Below are positions 16,981 through 25,847 of a stretch of DNA of 64,000 nucleotides, piece by piece. The position numbers and the translations under genes are program-made. The DNA comes from JACVRM01 sp963809765. Lineage in GTDB: Bacteria > Actinomycetota > Thermoleophilia > Gaiellales > Gaiellaceae. The stretch is taken from NCBI GenBank assembly GCA_963809765.1, contig CAWEKT010000003.1, positions 124,001 to 188,000 of the forward strand, given 5' to 3'. The notes under the pieces were generated by a model that searched no databases, was not told where the DNA came from, and saw nothing but the letters and a program-made list of their open reading frames with translations. Each line of letters starts with the position of its first letter. Position 1 is the stretch's first letter.

Positions 16981-17806
16981 TCAACTCGAGCTTGATCGCT
17001 TGGTTCCGGCAACGGGCCAGCCCGGAACCGAGAGGTCGAGGTAGGCGAGGCCGCGCCGCTCGGCGTTGGGCAGCGCGCGCAGCACCTCGGCCGCGACGGC
17101 GAGCTTGAGCGCGACGTCGCGCACGGCGCCGAGCCTCAGCTCGATGCCCGAGCGCAGCACGAAGGTCAGAACGCCGACGTCGGCACGGACCTTGCGCAGC
17201 TCCGGCCAGAGCCCGCTCCGGGCGCGCCGTGCCTCGGCCGCGCCGCGAACCGCGGTCAGGACCTGGCCGGCGACTGCGGCCGTCGAGCGGGCCGGTACGG
17301 CGCCGCGCTCGACCCAGATCTGCGGCAAGCGCGGCAGGGGTTTCCTCGTGAGCTTGCGGATGACCGCACCGTTCGCGGAGACGAGCCACGCCTCCGGCCC
17401 GCTGCGCAGCACGGCGACCTCGGGATCCGGACGGATCCAGACGCGCAGCGTGTTGGGGAACGCACGGTCGAAGGTCGCGCCGCGCACCTGCGGCAGGGCG
17501 TCGAGGCGCCGGTGCACCGCGTCGCCCTCGAGCGAGACGAGGCTCGTTCCGACCAGGGGAGCGAGCGCGGCGCGCACCTGGCGCTCGAGCGCAGGAGACG
17601 CGCCGCGGACGTCCACGGTCGCGGACGGCAAAGATCGAGGACTGCCTGGCGATGCCGAAGGCGACCATGCCGCCGACGAGCAGCACAGCGCCGGCGATGA
17701 GCGAGCGGGTCGACGGGATCAGGCGCTCGAGCTCGAGGCGCGGGGAGGCGGGCGCACGCCGCAGCGCGGCCACGGCTTCGACGGCAGCTCCTCGCCTCCG
17801 GCGCAC
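16981..17806 (-). CDS. ftsQ: Cell division protein FtsQ/DivIB (one frameshift)
   Basis: This is a bitopic divisome protein. The N-terminal basic cytoplasmic part and one transmembrane helix (LIAGAVLLVGGMVAFGIA) are in one frame. The periplasmic POTRA domain (VDVRGASPALERQVRAAL, VRGATFDRAFPNTLRVWIRP) and the beta domain (WLVSANGAVIRKL) are in the next. The break is near 17620-17630 and is fixed by removing one base. The start is uncertain; I use GTG 17806, 32 nt after the murB stop, where a Shine-Dalgarno-like AGGAGG is rather far away. Confidence 0.85.
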
Positions 17807-17838
17807 ACCGGATCGATTCGGCGCCGGCGGACGGCCTC

Positions 17839-18732
17839 CTACCGCGACGACGAGGCGGCCCAGGGCACGGTCACCTCGCCGAGCAGCTCGACCTCGTGCT
17901 CGAGCTCGACGCCGTACTGCTCGCGCGCCCGCCTGCGCGCCTCGGCCATCAGCCCGAGCGCGTCGGCCGTCGTCGCTCCGCCTGCGTTCTCGATGAAGTT
18001 CGCGTGACGGGGTGAGATCGACCGCCCCGCCGATCGCGAAGCCACGCAGCCCGCACGCGTCCAGCATCCGCCCCGCGCTCAGCTCGTGGTCGGGGTTCTT
18101 GAACACGCTGCCGAAGGTGCGCTTGTTGGTCGGCTGCGCCGCCTTCCGGCGTGCCTGCATGTCCGCCACCGTCGCCTTGATCTCCTCGACCGGGACGCGG
18201 CGTGAGCCTGAACTCGGCGCGGGCGACGACCTGGCCGTGGCGAAGCTCGGAGTGCCGGTAGCGCATCCCGAGCTCGGACGGTGTCAGCCAGCCCGCCCCC
18301 TCCGCACTCACGACCAGCGCGCGCACGAGCACGCCGGCGATGTCTCCGCCGTACGCGCCGGCGTTCATCCAGACGCCGCCGCCCGCGGTGCCCGGGATGG
18401 CGCACGCGAACTCGATCCCACCGAGCCCGGCGGCACGTGCGCGGTGGAGACAGACGGCCAGTGGCGCCCCGCCTCCTGCAACGAGCAGCTCGCCCTCGAC
18501 CTCGGCCGAGGCAAGGTCGCCCGCGAGCTTGAGCACGAGGCCGTCGACGCCCTCGTCGGCCGGAAGGAGATTCGAGCCGAGCCCGACCACGGCAAGCGGC
18601 AGGTTTCGCTCGGACGCCCACGCCACGGCTTGCTCGAGCTCGTCGAGCGAGGCCGACCGGGCAAACGAGCTCGCCGGCCCGCCGGTGCCCAGCGTCGTGA
18701 AGCGCGCGAGCGAGACCGTCGGACTCGATCAT
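17839..18732 (-). CDS. murB: UDP-N-acetylenolpyruvoylglucosamine reductase (three frameshifts)
   Basis: This FAD enzyme reduces UDP-GlcNAc-enolpyruvate to UDP-MurNAc. Its ATG 18732 overlaps the murC stop (ATGA). Four segments in rotating frames rebuild the protein: RFTTLGTGGPASSFARSAS, then VGLGSNLLPADEG and GTAGGGVWMNAGAYGG, then NKRTFGSVFKNPDHELSAG, then HANFIENAGGATTADAL. Breaks are near 18717-18722, 18190-18193 and 18015-18021, each cured by removing one base. The net shift is three, so the final frame equals the first. The corrected length is about 296 aa. Confidence 0.87.
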
Positions 18733-19956
18733 CCGAGCGCCTCGAGGAGCGCCGGCGCGGACGCATCGACGTCGCCGGCGCCGACCGTAGCGACGATGTC
18801 ACCCGCCCGCGCACGTGCGGCGAGCCAGCGGACGCCATCGGCTGCGGCGGGCGTCCAGGCGACGGGCATGCCCGGCCGCCGCTGCGTCAGCGCCTCGACC
18901 ACGAGCCGGCCCGTGACGCCGGCAACGGGGCTGCTCGCGCGCCGCGTAGATGTCCGTGACGGCGACGGCGTCCGCGCCGGCGAGCGCCGCGGCCAGCTCG
19001 GCGGCGAGATGGCGGGTGCGCGAGTAGAGGTGCGGCTGGAAGAGCACGAGCACGCGGCCGGAGGCGAGCTCGCGCATGGCGGCGACGGCGGCTGCCACCT
19101 TCGCGGGGTTGTGCGCGTAGTCGTCGTAGACCGCGACACCGGCGGCCCGGCCGCGCAGCTCGAGCCTGCGGCCGGCGCCCCGGTACTCCGCGAGGGCGCC
19201 CTCCGCCTCCTCACGCCCGACGCCGAGCGCGACGAGCGCCGCGAGCGCACAGGCGGCGTTTCGCCGGTTGTGCTCGCCGGGCACTGCGAGCGGTGCGTCG
19301 TACGGCGGCAGCTCGTCGCCGCGGATTACGACCGGGACGTTGGGCAGCCACTCGGCGAAGAGCGCCTCGACCTCGGCCCGTGAGGCGAACTCGCTGTGAT
19401 GGTCGAGGTCGACGTTGGTGATCACCGCGATGCGCGGGCGCAGGGCCGCGATCGTCCGGTCCGACTCGTCGCCCTCGACGATCAGCGGGCCGGTCCCGGC
19501 GCGGGCGTTGCCGTCGAGCTGGGGCACCTCGCCGCCGATGACGAAGGAGGGGTCGAGGCCGAGCCGGTCCAGTGCCACCGCGAGCATCGCGGCAGTCGTC
19601 GTCTTGCCGTGCGCGCCGGCAACCACGACCGCGTCGGCGTGCGTCACCAGCTCGGCCAGGAGCTCCGCGCGGCTGCGGCCCGGGACGAGCCCCCGGAAAG
19701 CGGTCGACACGACGGGCTCGCGGTCGGCAGGCGGCGCCGGGGGCTCGGCGGCGACGACCACCTCGATGCCGGCTTCGCGTACCGCCTCGAGATAGGGCGT
19801 CTCGGCGCGGTCCCACCCGCTCACGTCCGCACCCCAGGCGTGCGCGAGCAGCGCGTAGCCCGACAGGCCCGCGCCGCCGATGCCGGCGAACCAGAGCCGC
19901 CGGCCGGCGAGCGGGCCGGCCGGGACGACACCGCCGTCGATCCTAGGCGAGCTCAA
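18729..19956 (-). CDS. murC: UDP-N-acetylmuramate--L-alanine ligase (one frameshift)
   Basis: This is an ATP-dependent ligase adding L-Ala to UDP-MurNAc in the cytoplasm. It has the P-loop GAHGKTTTAAML, the nucleotide-binding start LWFAGIGGAGLSGYAL, DLDHH, and the C-terminal DDYAHNPAKVAA. A surplus base in the G-run at 18927-18930 (minus-strand CCCC) shifts the last ~65 codons (AGVTGRLVVEALTQRRPGMP onward) into the next frame. The corrected length is about 408 aa, slightly short for MurC. It overlaps murG by 14 bp. Confidence 0.92.
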
Positions 19957-21013
19957 GCAGCTCCTCGGCGACGACAGCCGCGGCGTCCGGGAGAGCCGCG
20001 GCGCGCATCGCGTCGCTCATCTGCTCGGAGACGCGGCTCGTCCTCCAACAGCGCGTGCAGAAGGTCCGCGACGCGGTCGAGCTCGGACTCCGGGACGAGC
20101 ACGGCACCGCCCGCCCGCTCGAAGTGGCGCGCGTTCTTGGTCTGGTGGTCGGCTGTGGCGTGCGGATAGGGCACCAGCACCGCGGGCAGGCCCGCCGCTG
20201 CCAGCTCCCACACCGAGCCGCCCGCGCGCGCGAGCGCCAGGTCGGCGGCCGCGTAGGCCGCGCCGACGTCGTCCGTGAAGGCGAGCAGGCGGTAGCCGTG
20301 TCGGTGCACGCGTCCTTCCAGCTCCGGGTAGTCGCGCTCGCCGCAGAGGTGCAGCACAGCAGGGCCTCGCTCGCCGAAGCGTGGCGACGGCGAGCTCGTT
20401 GAGCGTCCGCGCACCCTGGCTGCCGCCGAAGACGAGCAGCGCCGGGCCCGTCGGCCGGCAGGCCGAAGCGGCTCCGCGCCTCAACACGGCCCGGCGCGTG
20501 CGACCGCCGGGGAATCGGGCGGCCGGTGACCCGGTACTTCTCCCCCTCGCGGCCGGCGAGCGGGAACGCGAGGAAGACGCGCCTGGCGAAGGGCGCCGCC
20601 AGCCTGTTGGCGAGGCCGAGGTGCGCGTCAGCCTCCAGCAGCCCGACCGGAATCCGGCGCCGCCAGGCAGCCACCGCGAACGGCCCCGAGACGTAGCCTC
20701 CCCCGCCGAGGACGACGTCCGGCCGCCGGCGGTCGAGGATGCGGCCGGCGCCACGGAGCGCTCTGGCGTCGGTCAGGAGCGCACGGACGAGTGCCGGCCC
20801 CGGGCGGCGCGGCAGGCCGACGACGTGCAGGGGGTCGAAGTCGAACCCGGCCTCAGGAACGAGCCGCGCCTCGAGCCGCTCCGGCGACCCGGCGAACGTC
20901 ACGCTGACGCCGCGAGCCTGCAGCTCCTCGGCGACGGCGAGCGACGGGAGCACGTGCCCCGCCGTCCCTCCGGCCGCGATCAGGCACGCGAGCTCGGGCC
21001 GGTTGCGCTCCAT
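19943..21013 (-). CDS. murG: Lipid II synthase MurG (three frameshifts)
   Basis: This membrane-associated GT28 glycosyltransferase adds GlcNAc to lipid I. The start ATG 21013 is followed by the acceptor-binding GGTAGHVLPSLAVAEEL. The UDP-GlcNAc site lies in GGSVWELAAAGLPAVLVPYP and TADHQTKNA. The reading frame changes near 20440-20460 (LLVFGGSQGART resumes), near 20383-20388 (AVLHLCGERDYPELEG resumes) and near 20030-20040 (EQMSDAMRAAALPDAA resumes). Three single-base removals restore one protein of about 355 aa. Confidence 0.9.
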   Translation of the reverse strand: MERNRPELACLIAAGGTAGHVLPSLAVAEELQARGVSVTFAGSPERLEARLVPEAGFDFDPLHVVGLPRRPGPALVRALLTDARALRGAGRILDRRRPDVVLGGGGYVSGPFAVAAWRRRIPVGLLEADAHLGLANRLAAPFARRVFLAFPLAGREGEKYRVTGRPIPRRSHAPGRVEARSRFGLPADGPGAARLRRQPGCADAQRARRRHASASEALLCCTSAASATTRSWKDACTDTATACSPSRTTSARPTRPPTWRSRARAARCGSWQRRACPRCWCPIRTPQPTTRPRTRATSSGRAVPCSSRSPSSTASRTFCTRCWRTSRVSEQMSDAMRAAALPDAAAVVAEELLELA

Positions 21014-22088
21014 CGGCGCCGATGTTAAGGAGGATCCCGGCGGCGACGAGCGAGAGGACAAGGCTGGAGCCGCCCGCAGAGACGAACGGCAGCGGGATGC
21101 CCGTGAGCGGAGCGAGCCCGAGGACGGCCGCGAGGTTGACCACTGCCTGGCCGCACACGAGCGTCGTCAACGCGGCGCCGAGGCGCTTGCCGAAGGGGTC
21201 GCGCGAGCGCAGCGCGATCGTGAAGCCGGCGTACGCGAAGACGCCGTAGGCGGCCAGCACGAGCGTGACGCCGACCAGGCCGAGCTCCTCGCCGATGATC
21301 GCGAAGATCATGTCCGTGTGCGCCTCGGGTAGGTAGAAGAGCTTCTGAACGCTCTCCCCCAGACCGACACCGAAGAGGCCGCCCGATCCGAGCCCGATCA
21401 TCGCCTGCACGGTCTGGAAGCCCGCCCCCTGGGCGTCGTCCCACGGGTTGAGGAAGGCGAGGAACCGCTCGCGCCGGTAAGGCTCGATCCAGATCGCGAA
21501 GAGCCCGAGCGGCACCACGAGCAGCGCAGCCGTGCCCAGCAGGCGAGCCGGCGTCCCGGCGACCACGAGCAGGCCGGCGAGCATGACGACGAGCGTGATC
21601 GTCGTGCCCAGGTCGGGCTCGGCGAGCACGAGCACGCAGAACGCGCCGACGACGAGGCCGAGCGGCCTGGCGAGCTCGCCGAGCGTCTGCGGCGGCTTGC
21701 GGGCGCTCAGGTAGGCAGCCGCCCAGACTGCGACCGCCAGCTTCGCCAGCTCTGAGGGCTGGAAGACGGCAGGCCCGAAGGTCAGCCAGCGCTTCGCCCC
21801 GTTGATCGGTGTGCCGAGGACGAGGACGGCGACGCAGAGCACGGCTGCGGCGATCAGCAGCAGCGGTGACGCGTAGCGCAGCACGCGGAAGTCGAGCCGC
21901 GAGACCGCGAGCATCAGGGCGAGACCCAGGAGCGCGTAGATCGACTGGCGCTTGAGGTAGAAGCCGGGGTCGCTGTCGCCGAGCGTCGCCGGCGCCGAGG
22001 TGGCGCTGTAGACCATCACCAGCCCGAACGCGACCAGGCCGAGCGTCACCAGGACAAGCAGCGTCGACTCGAGCTGGCCCTTTTTCAC
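20853..22088 (-). CDS. ftsW: Lipid II polymerase FtsW (SEDS family)
   Basis: This is a polytopic SEDS glycosyltransferase that polymerises septal peptidoglycan with FtsI. About ten transmembrane segments are visible. Signatures are KRWLTFGPAVFQPSELAKLA, AEPDLGTT (catalytic aspartate) and LPFVSAGGSSL. After the last helix (GILLNI, near 21030) the open frame runs 160 bp into murG as Arg/Ala-rich residues. That tail may be an artefact of a missed stop or indel, so the true end is probably near 21015-21030. Confidence 0.93.
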   Translation of the reverse strand: MKKGQLESTLLVLVTLGLVAFGLVMVYSATSAPATLGDSDPGFYLKRQSIYALLGLALMLAVSRLDFRVLRYASPLLLIAAAVLCVAVLVLGTPINGAKRWLTFGPAVFQPSELAKLAVAVWAAAYLSARKPPQTLGELARPLGLVVGAFCVLVLAEPDLGTTITLVVMLAGLLVVAGTPARLLGTAALLVVPLGLFAIWIEPYRRERFLAFLNPWDDAQGAGFQTVQAMIGLGSGGLFGVGLGESVQKLFYLPEAHTDMIFAIIGEELGLVGVTLVLAAYGVFAYAGFTIALRSRDPFGKRLGAALTTLVCGQAVVNLAAVLGLAPLTGIPLPFVSAGGSSLVLSLVAAGILLNIGADGAQPARARVPDRGRRDGGARAPVARRRRGAAGSRRQRDVRRVAGAARGAARS

Positions 22089-22110
22089 TGCGCTTCGCTC
22101 CGCTCGCTCT

Positions 22111-22277
22111 CACGGGGGAACCCCTGGTTCCCCCGTGGGCCCCCTCCTTCACCGCGGAGGCGTGCTGCAGCCGTTCGCGGAGCCGGCGACTGGGAGCGGC
22201 GGTCGAGACGTTGAGGGCGACTAGATAGACGCGCGTCCCGCGTGGTGCCTCCCGGGCGGGCAAGCCGCCCTCCGGCG
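22111..22277. repeat. Two-hairpin dispersed element, copy 1
   Basis: This fills the ftsW-murD gap inside the dcw cluster. Hairpin 1 is a perfect 12-bp stem, CACGGGGGAACC / GGTTCCCCCGTG with loop CCT (22111-22137), followed by GGCCCCCTCC. Hairpin 2 is GGGCGG-CAAG-CCGCCC near 22256-22270, preceded by GACGCGCGTCCCGCG. The same order and length recur at 61759-61923. There is no ORF or coding signal. Confidence 0.75.
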
Positions 22278-22299
22278 GTCAACGGCGCGAACATTGTTT

Positions 22300-23524
22300 T
22301 CACGACAGCGCCTCCACGAGGCGGCGGAAGTCGTCGCCGCGCTCCTCGAAGCTCGCGTACTGGTCGTAGCTCGCGCACGCGGGCGAGAGCAGGACGACGT
22401 CGCCCGGCTGCGCGTCAGCGGCGGCGGCCTCGACGGCGCCGGCAACGGTGTCCGCCCGCTGGTAGGCGCGCCCGGCCGCGTCGAGCGCGGCCGCGAGCTC
22501 GTCCGCCGCCTCTCCGACCAGGTACACGGAGGCGACCGTGGGCGGCAGCTCACGTGCGAACGCGCCGTAGTCCTCGCCCTTGGCCCGGCCGCCCAGGATG
22601 AGCCGGACCGGCCCGTCGAAGGCGCGCACCCCGTGCGAGACGGCAAAGGTGTTGGTTGCGATCGAGTCGTTCACCCAGCGCACGCCGGCGCGCTCGCGCA
22701 CGAGCTCGAGCCGGTGCGGCACGCCCCGGAACGAAGCAAGAGCGCGCGCGATCGCATCGTCCGGCAGCCCGGCGGCCCGTGCCGCCGCTGTGGCCGCGGC
22801 CGCGTTCGCGCGGTTGTGGCGTCCCGGCAGCAGCGACTCGGCCGGAAGCGGGTCGTCGGCCGAGAACTCCATGCCCGAGAACCCGGAGTCGCGCGGGACC
22901 ACAGCGACGCGCGCGCGCTCGAAGATGCGCAGCTTCGCCGCCCGGTAGGCGTCGAAGGAGCCGTGGCGGTCGAGATGGTCGGGGGCGAGGTTGAGCAGCA
23001 CCGCGATCTCGAGCGAGAGCTCGTGGACGTCCTCGAGCTGGAACGACGAGAGCTCGCAGATGATCCACGCGTCCGCGGGCGGCTCGAGCGAGGTCAGCGG
23101 CGTGCCCACGTTCCCGCCCACGACGGCGGGCCGCCCGGCAGCGTCGAACATCGCGCCGAGGAGCGCCGTCGTGGTGGTCTTGCCCTTCGTGCCGGTGATG
23201 CCGACGAAGGGGCGCGGAGCGCAGCAGCCGGTAGCCGAGCTCGACCTCGCTCCAGACCGGCACGCCGGCGGCTCGCGCAGCCGTGACCGGCGCCGCCTCG
23301 GCCGGCACGCCCGGGCTCTTGATCAACACGTCCACGTCCCCCACTGCTCCCTGGTCGCTCCCGACGCGCACTTCGACGCCCGCGGCGACAAGCCTGCTCA
23401 CGTCGACCGCCTCCGAGCGGTCGACTGCGAGCACCTCGACCCCGAGCCGTGCCAGGGCCAGAGCCGCCGCCTGGCCCGATCGCGCCAGGCCCACCACGAG
23501 CGCTCGCCGCGGCAGCTCGGCCAC
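22300..23524 (-). CDS. murD: UDP-N-acetylmuramoylalanine--D-glutamate ligase (one frameshift)
   Basis: This ligase adds D-Glu to UDP-MurNAc-L-Ala. I use GTG 23524 (MAELPRRALVVGLARSGQAA), 5 nt after the mraY stop. The ATP-binding segment GITGTKGKTTT emerges only after removing one C from the run at 23209-23212. The rest (LNLAPDHLDRHGSFDAYRAAK, WVNDSIATNTFA, LILGGRAKGEDY, LLSPACASYDQ) is intact. The corrected length is about 407 aa. Confidence 0.92.
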
Positions 23525-23529
23525 GGCCG

Positions 23530-24540
23530 CTACCGGCCCGGGAAGCTGAAGAAGTACTGGAAGTAGACCGCGAACGCGGAGGCGCAGAGGATCGCGCCGA
23601 GGATCCAGAAGCGCACCATGATCTTCGTCTCCGACCACGCCTTCATCTCGAAGTGGTGGTGGATCGGCGCCATCAGGAAGATCCGCCGCCCCCAGTACTT
23701 GAAGCTGAAGACCTGGAGGATCACCGACAGCGCCTCGACGACGAAGATGCCGCCGACGAGGAGCAGCAGCAGCTCGGTCTTGGTCATGATCGCGAACGCG
23801 CCGAGCGCGCCGCCGATCGCCATCGAGCCCGTGTCGCCCATGATCACGTCGGCCGGGAAGGCGTTGAACCAGAGGAAGCCGATCAACCCGCCGACCAGCG
23901 CGCCGCCGAGGATGGCCATGTCGAGGTAGACCTCGCTCGAGTCGCCGCTCTGACGCAGGCGGATGACGGTGAAGATGTTGATGGCGGTGAACGTGATCAG
24001 GGCGATGATCCCCGTGCCCGCCGCCAGCCCGTCGATCCCGTCGGTGAGGTTGACGCCGTTGGCGGCTCCCGCGATCACGAAGAAGAGGAGCACGTACCAG
24101 AGCCACCAGAGGTCGACCGTCCCGAACGGCGGCACGTAGACCGTGGTGCCGAGGTCCTCGTGCACGGCGGCCCAGCCCAGGAAGAAGCTGATGCCGACGA
24201 GCAGCAGCAGCTTCCAGCGCCCGTTGAGGCCGAGGGAGCGCCGGTGCCGGACCTTGATGAAGTCGTCGAGGAAGCCGATCGCGCCGCAGCCGAGCGCGAC
24301 GCCGAAGACGGCGATGGCCGGGACCGTGTGGTGGCTGAGGAGCAGGAACGGGACGGCGGCGCCGATCAACATCAGCAGCCCGCCCATCGTCGGCGTCCCC
24401 TGCTTCACCTTGTGGCCAGGCGGACCCTCCTCGCGGATGTGCTGGCCCAGCTCGCGGTCGCGGAGGAAGTCGATGAACTTCGGCCCCGCCAGAATCGACA
24501 GGACCATCGCGATGATGCCGGCGAGGATGACTCGATCCAC
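23530..24540 (-). CDS. mraY: Phospho-N-acetylmuramoyl-pentapeptide transferase
   Basis: This 336-aa polytopic membrane enzyme makes lipid I by moving phospho-MurNAc-pentapeptide to undecaprenyl phosphate. It has the catalytic/Mg sites GFLDDFIKVRHRRS, NGVNLTDGIDGLA and MGDTGSMAIGG, plus the MraY histidine motif APIHHHFE. About ten transmembrane helices can be counted. It is intact and 8 bp from murF. Confidence 0.96.
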   Translation of the reverse strand: MDRVILAGIIAMVLSILAGPKFIDFLRDRELGQHIREEGPPGHKVKQGTPTMGGLLMLIGAAVPFLLLSHHTVPAIAVFGVALGCGAIGFLDDFIKVRHRRSLGLNGRWKLLLLVGISFFLGWAAVHEDLGTTVYVPPFGTVDLWWLWYVLLFFVIAGAANGVNLTDGIDGLAAGTGIIALITFTAINIFTVIRLRQSGDSSEVYLDMAILGGALVGGLIGFLWFNAFPADVIMGDTGSMAIGGALGAFAIMTKTELLLLLVGGIFVVEALSVILQVFSFKYWGRRIFLMAPIHHHFEMKAWSETKIMVRFWILGAILCASAFAVYFQYFFSFPGR

Positions 24541-24548
24541 GCGCGCTC

Positions 24549-25847
24549 CTAGACCGTGGCCCCGGCGAGCGCCTCGGCGACCGCCTCGAGCCCGGCCGAG
24601 CGGGAGGCCTTGACGAGCACGCAGTCACCCGGGCGCACGAGCTCCCGCACCCGCGTGACCGCGGCCGGCAGGTCGGGAACCCACTCGCCGAACCCGGCCG
24701 ACTCCACGTAGGCGGCCGCCAGAGGGCCGACGGCGAGCAGCTCGTCGACCTCGAGCGCGCGCAGGCCCTCGCCGAGCTCGCGGTGGTAGCGCTCCGCCTC
24801 GGTGCCCAGCTCGGCCATCTCGCCCAGGACGGCCAGCGTGCGGCGGCCCTCGGCGAGGTCGACCAGGTGCTCGAGCGCGGCCCGCATCGAGACCGGGCTT
24901 GCGTTCCAGGCGTCGTTGACCAGGAGGCCGCCACCGGGCAGCGGCTGCTCCTCGCCGCGCCAGCGAGAGAGCTCCACGTCGGCCGACCCCGCAGCCGCGG
25001 CGTCGAGATCGAAGCCGAGCGCCTCGAATGCGAGCAGCGCGGGAACGGCGTTCTCGGCCTGATGGCGCGCGCCGAGGTTGAGCGTCAGCTCGAGCTCGCG
25101 CCCTCGAACCTCGTACGTCGCCCGCGCGCCGTCGGGCAGCCGCTCCCAGCCGGTCAAGCGTGAGTCCGTGCCCGCGCCGAAGCGACGCACGTCGAGACTC
25201 GCGCGCGCGTGCCCCTCGAGCTCGGCGGCCGCCGCGGGGACGACTGCGACGCCGTCGGCGGGCAGCGCCGCCAGCAGCTCGCCCTTGGCCCGGGCGACGC
25301 CGTCGAGCGAGCCGACGAGCTCGAGATGCACCGGCGCGATGCTGGTGACCACACCGATCTCGGGGCGGGCGATCTCGCACAGCGCCTGGATCTGGCCGAA
25401 GCCGCGCATCGCGAGCTCGAGCACGCAGACCTCCGTGTCGGCCTCGAGGCGGCAGAGCGTCAGCGGGACGCCGAGCTCGGCGTTGTAGCTCGCCTCCGCC
25501 GCCACCGTGCGGGCGTGCGGGCGGCAGAGGGCGGCGAGGATGTCCTTGGTCGAGGTCTTGCCGACCGAGCCCGTGATGCCGACGAACCGGGCGTTCGACA
25601 GGTCGCGAAGCGTCGAGCCGAGCGCGGCGAGCGCGGCGTGGGCGTCGTCCGGCCGCAGCGCCGCAGCGGCGCCGCGCGCGAGCGCGTGGTCGCGGAAGTC
25701 CCAGCCGTCGCCGACCGCGACGAAGAGGTCGCCCTCGACGACCCGGCGAGAGTCGATGGTGACGCCGGTGACCTCGTCGGCCCAGCCGGCCCGCGCGAGC
25801 GTGCCCGGGCAGAGGCGCTCGACCTCGTCGAGGGCGAGTGGGATCAC
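24549..25847 (-). CDS. murF: UDP-MurNAc-tripeptide--D-alanyl-D-alanine ligase
   Basis: This 432-aa ligase adds D-Ala-D-Ala, completing the UDP-MurNAc-pentapeptide. GTG 25847 overlaps the murE stop (GTGA), which fixes the start; the family N-terminus VTGVTIDSRRVVEGDLFVAV lies about 27 residues in. The P-loop is GITGSVGKTSTKDIL, with LVNDAWNASPVSMRAAL and LGEMAELG further on. The frame is intact throughout. Confidence 0.95.
   Translation of the reverse strand: MIPLALDEVERLCPGTLARAGWADEVTGVTIDSRRVVEGDLFVAVGDGWDFRDHALARGAAAALRPDDAHAALAALGSTLRDLSNARFVGITGSVGKTSTKDILAALCRPHARTVAAEASYNAELGVPLTLCRLEADTEVCVLELAMRGFGQIQALCEIARPEIGVVTSIAPVHLELVGSLDGVARAKGELLAALPADGVAVVPAAAAELEGHARASLDVRRFGAGTDSRLTGWERLPDGARATYEVRGRELELTLNLGARHQAENAVPALLAFEALGFDLDAAAAGSADVELSRWRGEEQPLPGGGLLVNDAWNASPVSMRAALEHLVDLAEGRRTLAVLGEMAELGTEAERYHRELGEGLRALEVDELLAVGPLAAAYVESAGFGEWVPDLPAAVTRVRELVRPGDCVLVKASRSAGLEAVAEALAGATV

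Noticed and set aside
16949..18169. A single 406-codon frame spanning murB and ftsQ
   Set aside because: It is a chance fusion of one murB segment and the ftsQ N-terminus caused by frame breaks, with meaningless sequence between.
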